Assembly (NCBI GenBank): GCA_951799445.1
Contig: OX637289.1
Location: 48,336,264-48,400,263, forward strand
Direction of reading: 5' to 3'
From: Pseudisothecium myosuroides
Lineage: Eukaryota > Streptophyta > Bryopsida > Hypnales > Lembophyllaceae
Length of the DNA stretch: 64,000 nucleotides
Within the stretch, counting starts at the first letter, position 1, and every line of letters starts with the position of its first letter. Shown one piece after another: positions 37,701 through 47,949 of the stretch. The notes beneath the pieces are model-generated. The model saw only the letters and a list, made by a program, of their open reading frames with translations, did not search any database and was not told where the DNA came from. The translations under genes were made by a program, and so were the position numbers.

Positions 37701-39308
37701 GCGCTTGTCCGCGTGTATGGAAAGTGTGGCAGTTTGGATGATGCTCGGCTTGTTTTTGACCGGATGGAGGATCGTGATGTGATCACGTGGACCGTGATGA
37801 TTGGTGGACTTGCGGAACACGGATGTGGGAGTGAAGCATATGAACTGTTTATGCAAATGCAAAGGGAAGGCTTGAAACCCGATGCATTCACGTTTGCGAG
37901 CATTCTGAATCCATGTTCAAGCACAGGGGCTTTGGAGTGGGTGAAGGAGGTTCACAGGCATATCCTCAAAGCGGGACTTGAGTCGGATTCGCGTGTGGGC
38001 ACTGCGCTTGTCCACATGTATGGAAAGTGTGGCAGTTTGGATGATGCTCGGCTAGTTTTTGACCGGATGGAGGATCGTGATGTGATCACATGGAACGTGA
38101 TGATTGGTGGACTTGCCGAACACGGATGTGGGCAAGAAGCATATGAACTGTTTATGCAAATGCAAAGGGAAGGCTTGAAACCCGACGCATTCACGTTTGC
38201 GAGCATTCTGAATCCATGTTCAAGCGCAGGGGCTTTGGAGTGGGTGAAGGAGGTTCACAGGCATATCCTCAAAGCGGGACTTGAGTCGGATTCACGTGTG
38301 GGCACTGCGCTTGTCCACATGTATGGAAAGTGTGGCAGTTTGGATGATGCTCGGCTTGTTTTTGACCGGATGGAGGATCGTGATGTGATCACATGGACCG
38401 TGATGATTGGTGGACTTGCCGAACACGGATGTGGGCAAAAAGCCCTGGAAGTCTTTAAAACTATGATTGCAGACGGTGTGAAGCCTAATGCGATCTCCTT
38501 CGCTGCAGTGTTATCGGCCTGTAGTCATGCTGGCCTTGTGGATGAGGGCCGTAGACATTTTTTGGCTATGACACAAGATTATGGCATCGAACCTACTGAG
38601 GTGCTTTGTAACTGCATGGTGGATGTTCTTGGCCGAGCAGGACACTTGGAGGAAGCAAAGCTCTTCATTGACAACATGCCGGTGGAACCAAATGGTGCAA
38701 CTTGGGGAGCCTTGCTTGGTTCTTGTAGAACGTACGGTAATGTGGATTTGGGCGAACTTGCCGCTAAGGAGCGTCTCAAGTTGGAACCGATGGATGCTTC
38801 TGCATACGTGCTTCTCTCGAATATCTATGCTGCAGCTGGCAAGTGGGAGGAGGTGTTGTGGGTGCGCACTATGATGCAGGAGAGAGGTGTACGCAAGGAG
38901 CCAGGGCGTAGTTGGATTGAAGTTGATAACAAGGTCCATGACTTCGTCGTAGGGGATACTTCTCACGCAGAAGCAAAGGAGATCTATGCTGAGCTGAGGA
39001 GATTGAGTGAGACAATTAAGGCCGAAGGGTACATTCCTGATACCCGGCTAGTGTTGCGGAACATTGAGGAGGAGGAGAAAGAACTTGCTCTTTGCTCCCA
39101 TAGCGAGAAGTTGGCTATTGCTTACGGACTCATGCGGACACCTCTTGGACAGCCAATTCGGGTGTTCAAGAACCTTCGAGTGTGTTCAGATTGCCATACA
39201 GCAACCAAGTTTATCTCAAAGGCCATTGAGCGAGATATTGTTGTGAGGGATGCTAATCGCTTTCACCACTTCCAAGATGGCTTGTGTTCTTGTGGTGATT
39301 ATTGGTGA
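34769..39308 (+). CDS. PDF-motif (OSB-like) PPR-DYW editing-type protein, copy 2
   Basis: Exons 34,759-34,879 (ATG at 34,769), 35,109-35,262, 35,355-35,434, 35,694-35,869 and 36,194-39,308. Their lengths (121, 154, 80, 176 nt and a 3,115-nt last exon) equal those of copy 1, and all junction phases join. The product has about 1,211 residues. The PDF motif reads YFADPTQWRDNR, RNPRSPDFRHK, LWIYGW, PPWV. The PPR tract has six repeated P motifs after the first. The DYW domain is complete (HSEKLA, CSDCH, ending GDYW). The last ~300 codons are nearly identical to copy 1, while the PPR tract differs, including residues that choose RNA bases. The role inferred from family is site-specific C-to-U editing in an organelle. 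The PPR exon alone lacks an ATG at its open start (first ATG 36,282). Confidence 0.75.
36890..38404 (+). repeat. five tandem 303-bp PLS-triad repeats inside copy 2
   Basis: GATTGGTGGACTTGC recurs at 36,890, 37,193, 37,496, 37,799, 38,102 and 38,405, exactly 303 bp apart. Units alternate WNVMIGG and WTVMIGG. The homologous tract of copy 1 has the same number and length, but its units resemble each other more than their counterparts here, which points to within-gene homogenisation. Confidence 0.92.
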
Positions 39309-39781
39309 CGCAGTTGGCAATCTTGACCAATTATAGCCTATGTTGTTGTTTGCAGTTCTTCATTGGAATTTGTCATCATTTGTGAATATGTTATGGTGTT
39401 GATCATTGGTTGAAAACTATTGCATTGGTTGGAAATGACTCTAGGAACATGTTTATAGAGGTTGTCACCTCTTGCATTTTCTTCACTTAGTTATTGTTTT
39501 TGTGAAGAATACAAAATTGAAGGGTGGCAAATTGAGCTATAGAAATGATTGTAGCCCTATCATTTTTACATCCTTGTATTGGCAACATCAAAATCTTAGG
39601 ATTCTTTATTGAGAAGCGTATTCATATGGAAATATCAATTGATTATTTTGAAGTCCTTCCTTCAAGAAGAAGACCATGCAAGCTTTTGTCTTTTTTCCAA
39701 ACTATGGTTGCTTCAGCCATTGTGCTTATTATTAGGTAACTTGATTTTTGATCCTTGCCTTGGTGTCAATTTTGAAAGTTA
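39309..39781. other. 3' flank of copy 2
   Basis: The first ~160 bp resemble the flank of copy 1 (GATTGTTGG/GACCAATT, GCATTGGTTGGAAATGAC). No further gene is seen. Confidence 0.4.
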
Positions 39782-40345
39782 ATCCCTTCAAGATTGAGAG
39801 TTCATTTAATAAATTGTCAAAAATTGTCATGTTTAGGTGCATTGAGAGAGAATAGCATAGGAAAAGTTTGTTTTTTTGAAATTTACTTGTATGAAAGTGT
39901 ACTAGATGGCTACTATGGGAATGAGGAAAATTTCAGCCCATTTGATTGTGTAGATTGCAAGCTTATAGAAGAAAAGGATTTTCTTGGACCTTGCTTGATA
40001 GGGTTAGAAATCTTTTAACTTCCCATGAAATGATATATTTGCACTTCTCATAAGTTTTTCTTACCATTGCCTATTATATCATGGTAGTTATATATATGCT
40101 AAATTTTGGAAACAGATGAGTTCTTTTTCACCAATTGTTCAAAGTTGTCCTTTTTGCCGAAAAAACTTCAAGCAACATGACTTTTAATTTGGGCACCTAA
40201 TATAAAATTATATATGTATTTTGATGAAGTTCATACAAGTTCACATTTTGTTTCAAAATTTCACAAACATCCATTCTAAAATGACTTCTACAATACCAAC
40301 CTAAACTTTCCGTTGTCCCTTAGAGGGATATGGACCTTTAGGGGT
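39782..40345 (+). mobile_element. family A element, internally deleted
   Basis: Ends GGACCTTTAGGGGT followed by TA. The probable left end is ATCCCTTCAAG after TA at 39,780-39,781, which is diverged. It contains the family segment AAAATTTCAGCCCATTTG and is about 565 bp long. Confidence 0.5.
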
Positions 40346-40502
40346 TAATGTTGAAGCTAGGTGATTCAAGTGTGTGCAATGTATATTGGTGTCTCTATAA
40401 ATTCAAGAATAATTAACAATTTTTGTTCTGGAATGTATTATTACTATAATTCAAGATTGTTTACATGGTACTGCATTTTCTTCCATTTCTTGTTCTTCTA
40501 TA

Positions 40503-40555
40503 TAAGGCCTTACTCGTTAAATTGAGACAAAATGGTCATTTTGAGACTTTGAAAC
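40503..40555 (-). repeat. dispersed ~50-bp repeat, partner of 425-478
   Basis: Reverse complement of 425-478 with a few changes (AAATTGAGACAAAATGG, TTTTGAGACTTTGAAA). Confidence 0.5.
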
Positions 40556-41002
40556 GAAGGGTGCCAAGCTCCATTGCCTTAGTAGAGTTCGACCCAAAGA
40601 TAAATAGAGCACGTCCAGAACCAAGGACAAAAGTTTTCAAGTGCATTTCCGTTTCAGATTTGGAAAGAGCGAGCATGAATGCATGAATAGATAAAAACAA
40701 GATGAGAAATCCTTCACACTACGTGCCACGTACTCTACAAATAGAAAAGCAAGTGAATTTACAGCCAATAACCTCAACAGTTCGAGTACAAAAAGAGTGT
40801 GTAACTCTTGCTCACAAAGTCATGTGAACTCAATGAATTATAAATGCTGAATTCCTAAGATCCTTGTAGAAACGAAGAGGCTTACTATACATGAAGCACT
40901 CTGCTTTTCTAAGTCATATTTTTTGTATGTTTATTATATACCATGCTATTTATAGTAAGGGAGACTCCAAAGCCAAGGGCTTTAGAAACTGTTCACTGTT
41001 GC
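40556..41002. other. spacer
   Basis: No supported gene. It separates the PPR neighbourhood from the palindrome-bearing block. Confidence 0.35.
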
Positions 41003-41914
41003 CTAAGTTTTGCTATTCGCTTTACAGTTGCTTTTGGCTACCTCCAATGCTTTCTGCTTATCGCGGGCTCTGAAGATATCCTCGCGTCGAGACGGATATT
41101 GTGCATACCGATAGTCCGGCAAACCTCCGAAGTCCGCACTGTGAGACACACTGTCCTTAGACTTCCTCTTGCCAGTGCGTCCAGAAACCTCGGAGGTCGA
41201 AGCAGATTTAATCCCTCGAGGAGGCGGCCTCGGCAGCGTACTATCCACATTGTTTATGTACGAACGTCCAGATCCGGTTGACTTTGAGTCCAAAGACCGT
41301 CGATGGTCTCGAAGATACCTTTGACTATGAATACTGTCGGCAGAGGGCAACCGCCTCACGCCCACGGACAACGAAGCGCGAGACTCATTATCCTCGGCGC
41401 GAGGAAACCGAGGCGATGCCAACGGACCGAGATGCGCCGACCTGCGCTGCCCCCCTAAGGCAGACGCTGCCTCCCTGCCACTCATATAAACGGCCCGGCG
41501 TGCGGACTGGGCCGGGACATGATCTTCGAGACGAGGATCAGCAACATGCGCGCAAAGGGGGAGATCGAGTTTCCGGTTTGTTCCTGGTTCCACCCGCGAC
41601 GTTGGCAAAAAAGATCCTCCTCGAGCCGAAGAGACTCATTTCAGCAGGGACGGCGAGCAAATTGGAGTGCGAGGCGGTCCTCGACTCAGGGGGCTATCCA
41701 CGACGCTGTCCTCTACATTGCCTTTTGAGAAATCGACGGCCATGGAGGCAACGTCGTCAGCGGTGCGCATCAAGTACGGTCCCGTATCTACAGACGGCCT
41801 GGTACTCCCCTTCGTAGATTTGGAGGTCACAGAAAGAGACTTCACCGATCCGGAAAGCAGGCTCCTTGTCAATCTTTGCCTTTCTGCTGGTTCAACAACA
41901 AGATCCCCTCCAAC
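41003..41914 (-). pseudogene. serine/arginine-rich exon interrupted by one TGA
   Basis: An exon beginning after a good acceptor (TTTCTTCCTGCAG at 41,915-41,927) stays in one frame for 304 codons to the stop at 41,003. A single TGA at 41,636-41,638 interrupts it; CGA to TGA would explain that. The sequence is Ser/Arg/Asp-rich and low in hydrophobics (DLVVEPAERQRLTRSLLSGS near the start, SGRTGKRKSKDS later). I recognise no domain. Two copies of the 21-bp palindrome lie inside the frame, encoding DPRLEDH and FPRAEDN. The upstream exon was not found. Confidence 0.45.
41388..41540. repeat. two exonic copies of the 21-bp palindrome
   Basis: 41,388-41,408 (TTATCCTCG-GCG-CGAGGAAAC) and 41,520-41,540 (TGATCTTCG-AGA-CGAGGATCA). 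The second keeps outer symmetry through paired changes (TGATC with GATCA instead of TTATC with GATAA). On the minus strand both are read as Pro-Arg-x-Glu-Asp. Confidence 0.75.
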
Positions 41915-42205
41915 CTGCAGGAAGAAAACCATAAGGACTCATGTAGGAATAGTCCTCTATTTTAAGGACAACGAAATGCAGTACAAACGCGAAGATAAGA
42001 AGCAGAGAAAACCGGCGTGAGAATTTCAGAAACACACGACAAGAATTATGATTTCAACTCCAAGCTTCATATATTATTTACAAATGAACAATATACACAT
42101 AGAGTACCAAAAAAATAAATTCCCAATCCAAGCGTGCGCCCACGACAAAATCTAGGTCCTATCCCGGGCTCTCTCTATGACTACATTCATGCCGGGCAGC
42201 TTGAA

Positions 42206-42986
42206 TCACGAGCCTAGGTTCTTTGCCGACTCTTGCATTCCTGCCAATATATGCCTAACGCTAAGGTCCAACGCTCTAAGCGACCTCGAGCCTATCCGGT
42301 GGGAATCCACGTACGCACGCAACTGCCCCTTCTGACACTCTGAGTCTAAGCGCCGGAGCCAAGGAAGGAGGTTTGCCATGAGGTAGTCATCCTCCCGCTG
42401 GTCGTGATTCCAGGTCTTTAGGAAAATCGCATTCCCGGTCTCATTACAAACACTCTTCTCTGGTGTATCGTCTATGAGAAGGGTGTTATCCCTAGTGAAC
42501 GTCGTCCCCTCCCTACGCCCATCAAAGAACTGCTCTGAGAGCACCTTCAACATGACTTGCTTGTGGCCCGCGGAGAGGAACTTCCCACGAGACACCTCAA
42601 TCCTCCTGCAATGTTCTTGCCCTAAGATATCGTACGGGATTTTTGAACCCCTAAATATGTGGTCTGCGATGGGTTCCGCATTTGATTTGATCATCGAAGT
42701 CCAGACCACGACCCTACTAGCGATCCGAAACACGTGTTGCAGGAATTCCTGCACATGTGGCCGAGCGAATACCGCTTTGGGCCCAATTATTGTTGGAACT
42801 TTGTGGCACAGAACATTGTCTTCGATCTGATAGTGCTTCGATTTGAAGCTCTTGCCCTTGTGAACGGTATGACAGAGGACGCCGTTCAAGTCGAAGACAA
42901 TGTTCATCCACTTTCGCGGGCGATCAGGCACTACAAGCGGGACACTCCGCGGCACGACCTCTCTCCGCTCCTCCGACCCTACCTGC
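42206..42986 (-). CDS. FCP1/SCP-like HAD phosphatase domain protein
   Basis: An exon starting after an acceptor (TTTTAGCAG, 42,987-42,995) and ending with TGA at 42,206. The first ATG is at 42,907, directly before the domain, giving 233 residues; the frame is also open back to the acceptor. Family motifs: I, VFDLNGVLC (residues 4-12); II, VVVWTSM; III, LLIDDTPEKS followed by WNHDQREDDYLMANLLPWL. These belong to the FCP1/NIF group of HAD phosphatases that dephosphorylate phosphoserine/threonine. The usual DxDx(T/V) is DLNGV here, so the second catalytic aspartate (acid/base) is asparagine and activity may be reduced or lost. Unlike its neighbours it has no premature stop. A 5' exon probably exists but was not identified. 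Confidence 0.7.
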
Positions 42987-43758
42987 TAAAAGCAAAACAA
43001 CATCGAAATGGAGTTACCTATTTGAATGCAGAATCAGGCGAGCCAGACAACAGATATGAGCATTGAATTCCACTAATCGATGGCTTGCTCCCGTTAGAAA
43101 TCGTTTTCATTGGCAGTGGGTTGTGCAAACTTTTAAGAGTTCTGGGCTGAGAAAACAAAACATGGACAAAAGAATACAATTAGGCGGAGATGTATGAAAT
43201 CGCAAAACGTGTATTATATTTACAAGGAGGACACAATACATCCGCAAAATGGCGCTCTCACATCAAGTGAAATAAAATTACATGCGAAGTCTACATTACA
43301 CTATACTATGCAAATCGCAGTCAGACAGTGTCCGTCAGCGTTGCACAATCAAGGGGTGATCTCGCCCTCCTGCCAAGCAGAATGAACACAAATAAGTGTT
43401 GCATTTCTAGGACGAAAGTGGCAAGGACAGGCCACATTGGATTTCACGGACTCAAACGATGTCATACGGGTTTGTAGAGGGTACCTCTACTGTTTTCTCC
43501 TGCTGTCGCCCTTCACCTTCCGCTGGAGTATCTTGCGTAGCGTGTCCCTCTACCTCCTCCGGCACATTGTCCTCTAAGTGCATCTCTTCATCTCCGTAGT
43601 CCAATAACTGCTCCTCCACATTATTGTGAGGAACCGCGGCGTCACCGTCTGGCGCGGACGTTGGACAACGGGGTAGATTTTCATGTGCAGGACTGGCCTC
43701 CACTCCCGCCAAAGGAGCACTGCGGGACGTTTCTGGAGGTGCACCAGAGGGAAGGGAT

Positions 43759-43959
43759 TTATCTTCGCCCCGAGGATGAACCCTTCGCCCTGATCGTGGT
43801 GCCCTGGCAGCAGGCAAGGCACGAGTCTCTGGGACAACAACTTCCACTGCCGTCTGAGCTTCAGGCTCCGAGATCTGTAGTTGGGAGGCAGGGGTAGAGG
43901 CAACGCAGTCCTCGGTGGGGAAAGGATCCTTTGCGACCGTATCCTCGCCTTGAGGATCC
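43759..43959. repeat. two exonic copies of the 21-bp palindrome in the ParB-like gene tail
   Basis: 43,759-43,779 (TTATCTTCG-CCC-CGAGGATGA) and 43,939-43,959 (GTATCCTCG-CCT-TGAGGATCC). On the coding (minus) strand they are read as HPRGEDK and DPQGEDT, the same frame as the exonic copies at 41.4-41.5 kb. Confidence 0.75.
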
Positions 43960-45018
43960 GTCAAATTGGTGACCAGATTTTGCACATTGTGTACCAGACT
44001 AGGTGCAGAGGCCGAGGGCAATGGCAAAGGTTGCAAGACAGTGACTCCAACAACAGGTGCCGACTGCATTGAACTCAAAATGGGATCAGCACGGTCAAAA
44101 AATGCCTTCATCTGTGCTTCCAACCTGTCGCACCTCTCCTGCGTTGCCTTATTGCTTGCATGGGCTTCAGCAATCTACGCGTCCTTTCTCGCCATCTCGT
44201 CCGCCAACGCCTTCTTCCTGGCTGCCCTCTGCTCCTTTCGTTCGTCAAATTTTATCCAAAACTGCTGCTCTAGTTTCACAGCGACTTTGGGAGAGACACC
44301 TACGAAGGTTGGTACAACTGGAACAAGTGTTTCGTCGTCACTGTCCTTGTCGTTGTCGTCAAAGGTTCGGGGATGGGCGTCCGTGTCGTACTCACTGCAA
44401 TTGATTTGATCACTGGGGATATCTTCTCGAGTGATTGCGGACTTCATCTTACGCGGCTGCTTCAGAGGCACGGCTTCTTTGGATCTCGAAGAAGCCTTAT
44501 CAGAGTCCTGTCTGTCATCACGTCCCTCCCGCAATTGTGCCTGACGGCGGATTTCATCGAACTCTGTATCGGTCTCGATGTCCTCGCCCAGAGCGTCCGA
44601 AGGATCCTCTGCCCTTCGAGGAAGAGCCTCCCAACGCTCCATGTCCATGGCGTTGCTGCCGTACTCATCTATCCCTTCCAATCCTTCTGCTCATTGTTTC
44701 CTAGGTTGGGCTGCCACGCGGCCCTCTTCACCTTCATCTGACCCTTCTCGTCCGGGTGACTTAGGCAAGACAAGATTCTTAGCTAATGGGGGGGATATTG
44801 ATGTGAGGAGCGGCGGCTCTAGATACAGAGGCCAAAGGTAATTTGCGGAGTAAATCGAATTCAAAAACATGAAGTCGTTCATGTCCATTGTTTCGGCGAA
44901 AGTTGCAACGTATCGCAACTTTGCTGTGAAGTCTGGGTCACACAGACCATAAAAGAACGCTCCAAACATCTGCAAGACGATTGGAAAGACAAAACTTAGA
45001 TCACAAAATCATAATTCT

Positions 45019-45120
45019 TTATCCTTGACCCGAAGATAAGAGAGTCCACAGAAACGAGTAAACGGTAGCCCCTAAACAATAAAACCAGAGAAGGAGAAAT
45101 TATCCTCGACCTGAAGATAA
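45019..45120. repeat. two palindromes inside intron 2 of the ParB-like gene
   Basis: 45,100-45,120 (TTATCCTCG-ACC-TGAAGATAA) starts six bases after the splice donor. 45,019-45,039 (TTATCCTTG-ACC-CGAAGATAA) is 46 bases from the acceptor. The intron is only 157 nt, so the two sites make up over a quarter of it. Confidence 0.85.
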
Positions 45121-46478
45121 ACACACCTTCGCTGCAAGAGTGCACTTTGACCCTGTATAGATCCCAAGAACGTTCTCGTCAGGCTTGGCGAAACACTGAA
45201 GAAGCTCCAAATAGAATTCCATTCTGAGTTCGCTCGAGTAGACCCACCACTTTGCTTCATTATTCTTGTATGGGTCCTTGTAGTACAGATTATCACCAGC
45301 CAAATACTCTGGCTTAAATCTCTCACGGACGGAATTAGCATGGGCGCTTCGCCTCTTAAAAAGAAAAACAAGTGGCACTGGTGCCATGTTCCCCCGCGTC
45401 GTGGAGTTATACACACGCTCGCCCTTACAGGGAACGTATACAGACTGCAAACAGTCGTACTGCTGCAACTTAGAAGCAACGAACGTTGCAGCTACTTTCA
45501 CGTCGTCTTCTCCCCAAAGAATCCAGACCCAAACGTGAGCTTCCGTCGCTGCCGGGCGCAGCTGCGTGGCCACGAATGTCAAAAACGGTTCCAACTCTAG
45601 CACCTGTTTCGGGAGAAGAGGCTTTAGCGTCTCCCGGACGTCGAGTATTGCCAGGTTCAGATTTTGCTCCTGGTACTGATAATGGTTACTTGTTACTATT
45701 GCCCTCGCCACCACATTTAGGCCAGTCAACGACACTTGTCCTGAAGGCTCTGCAAGTCGATACTTACACTTCATAAACCTCTGGAACATCGTCAATTCGT
45801 CTTTAAACTTCTCCCCCATGGATTTGGCCTTTCTTAGCTTTGCCTCGTTTGTCAGCCGTTTTACAAAAAAAGAAGGCTTTGGATTGGCAATAAGGAAGTC
45901 TCATGTCGAAGAGGTAAATAGGTGGCGCTTCTTCCACGATCTCCACTTGTCATCCACAACATCCTCTTGAGAGTCTCGGAACTGTAGAGCAGGCTTAATG
46001 TCCATGAGTTTGTCTATGACAACTTTTTTTTTCTTCCTTCGCTCTACCCAGGATTCCACGTTATGGTTATCTTGCACCAAATATTTTGGTTTGTGCACAG
46101 AAACCTTTGGGTAGTCACACTCACGACCCGGCGTCTTGTTCAGCAGGTGCATCGCAAGCCTCCCGAAGTCGTGGTCTGTGAAATGCCCCAAACGCTTGAA
46201 GAACTCCTTCTTCAAGGTAAAGTTACTGGATTTGAAAAATTTGCCCTCGTTGTACTTCTCGAAAGTGATGGGATCGATCAGCTCTCCCTTGCTGTGCTTC
46301 ATGAGAAATTCTTTCCAGTGCTTCCAAAGACCGTCACGCAAAGTGATAATTTTGATCTCAATCTTCAAGTCACTAGCTCCCTTCACTGACTTGCCTTCAT
46401 TTTCCGGATTGATGCTCTTAAAACGCTTGACGACGTGGTCAGTGAAAAGCTGCACATCCAAAAGAAAGTCAGGGTCAA

Positions 46479-46596
46479 CGATTCTCGAACCGAGGATAAC
46501 AGTTCAAGAAACCACACAACCCTTATCTATCCAGTCCTTCTGAAAAAACAAGCATCCGACTACGCAATTCATCTATTATCTTCGGTTCGAGGATAA
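46479..46596. repeat. two palindromes inside intron 1 of the ParB-like gene
   Basis: 46,576-46,596 (TTATCTTCG-GTT-CGAGGATAA) is 21 bases from the donor. 46,479-46,499 (CGATTCTCG-AAC-CGAGGATAA) is 26 bases from the acceptor; its left arm is worn. The arrangement mirrors that of intron 2. Confidence 0.85.
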
Positions 46597-47949
46597 CAGT
46601 GAGGGTCTAGGACGTACAGAATATTGGCGATCATTGTGCACTGAGCCGTTCCTCCGATTAACGGGGTCCTCCGGAGCATCCGTAGGTTGCGAACGGTGAA
46701 TCCATACGTTCCGCAAACCAAGCATCTGATTCCCCCATGTTGGTTGTTCGTAAACGATGTGGTTCGTGACGTTGTAAAAATCTGAGATCTCCACTAGCTT
46801 TGCGGTGTCCAGTGTCCACACGATCACGGCATCCCAGGTTTGCAATTCCTCCTTCCGTTTTGCATCGCATCCCGCAATCTGGTATTCCTTGGAGACGGCA
46901 ATACTGTGCTGTCCATTTATTATCATGAACTTGCCATCCTTTATATCCTTCCAGTCCTTCGGAGGTGATTTCAAAAGCTCATTATTCTCGTCCACGGGGG
47001 TGAGGCACAAGTGCTGCCTTTGTGTAGGTCGCCCAGATTCAGAATCACTTTCCTCACACCCTTTAAAACTCTCTCCTCAATCCCACGAATTATATATTCG
47101 TCCTTCGCAAGAATACATTGGAAAATAGACACTGGAAACGGTGCCAGTCCGAGGACGTAGCATGACTTGTGATTATCCCAGAAGTTTTTTTGTAATTTCT
47201 CAAACTTGTCCGCTTCCGCCACGGGCATTTCCTCCTCGGGTTGTGTAGGTTCCACCGTTGTCAAGGCTGACCCTGAACTGCCAATTGTAGACAGGGTTCC
47301 AGCAGCTGAACATTTTCGGGATTTCTTCGGAGCAGCTTCTTTGCTAACCGCTGCAGTCACGCTCCGCTTCCGTGAATCCGGACAGTCATTCAGCTGATCA
47401 CTTCCCTCCCCCGTCACGCTTCGGCGACGGGAATCTGATCTAGCATTTCCTTTGCCACTTCCTCCGCTGGCAGACACTCGTGCTGCAGCCTGGCTACGAT
47501 CTGGAGCGACAACTGGATTTTTCTTTGGCTTCTTCTTTAGATCGACGGTGGGAATCTTGTTCACATGCTTGTGAGCATATCGGTCTAAGGACACCCAGAT
47601 TGCGTTCAGTCTTCTCGATGTAATTTTGGCGGTGCTGTCATGCCAGGGGACGTACTTTGCGTCTTCGAACTCTCTAATAAGGTGCTGAGTTTTTGAGTCG
47701 TTGAGAGAAGCAACAAGAGCGTCCATGTCGAACTTTGGTCCATTATTGCTGATGTCTATGTCGCAGCACAGAGTAAGCGAATTCCCTGTTATACTCCCAA
47801 AAACCACTTTAAAGCATAACAAAATGACTCTAAAGATTGAACCCACGAGATTCTGTGAAGTGTCTAGCATTATTTCCAACTTAAGCTCAGCCAGTATCCA
47901 ATTTCTCCTTTCCGGTCCTAGATCTAAAACCGAAAACAACAACACACCG

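Larger units (their letters stand above)
43452..47785 (-). pseudogene. ParB-like plus DNA-methyltransferase-like multi-domain gene, broken
   Basis: Exons 47,785-46,618, 46,449-45,127 and 44,969-43,452, with GT-AG introns of 168 and 157 nt, both phase 0; ATG probably at 47,726. About 1,300 codons. Order: N-terminal region; Lys/Ser-rich linker; ParB/Srx-like domain (GKFMIINGQHSIAVSKE at ~46,940-46,890, then WDAVIVWTLDTAKL and FYNVTNHI); a middle region; a methyltransferase-like segment (LELLQCFAKP, then ENVLGIYTGSKCTLAAK across the second intron to FFYGLCDPDF), matching SAM-binding motif I and the next strand of N4/N6 DNA methylases; acidic coiled coil; Pro/Glu-rich tail. No DPPY/SPPW catalytic motif is visible; WVWILWGEDD stands where it would be expected. 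Lesions: a 1-nt frameshift at ~47,013-47,018, TGA 45,901, TGA 44,691 and TAG 44,175. Each stop lies in otherwise continuous frame. Domain calls are by eye. Confidence 0.6.

Noticed and set aside
41278..41817. 179-codon plus-strand ORF
   Set aside because: Antisense to a minus-strand exon that has a good splice acceptor and lies among same-strand genes; the translation shows no domain.
44175..45903. TGA/TAG as recoded (readthrough) codons in the ParB-like gene
   Set aside because: A frameshift in the same gene and similar stops in a neighbouring unrelated exon make ordinary decay simpler; no selenocysteine-type context is seen.
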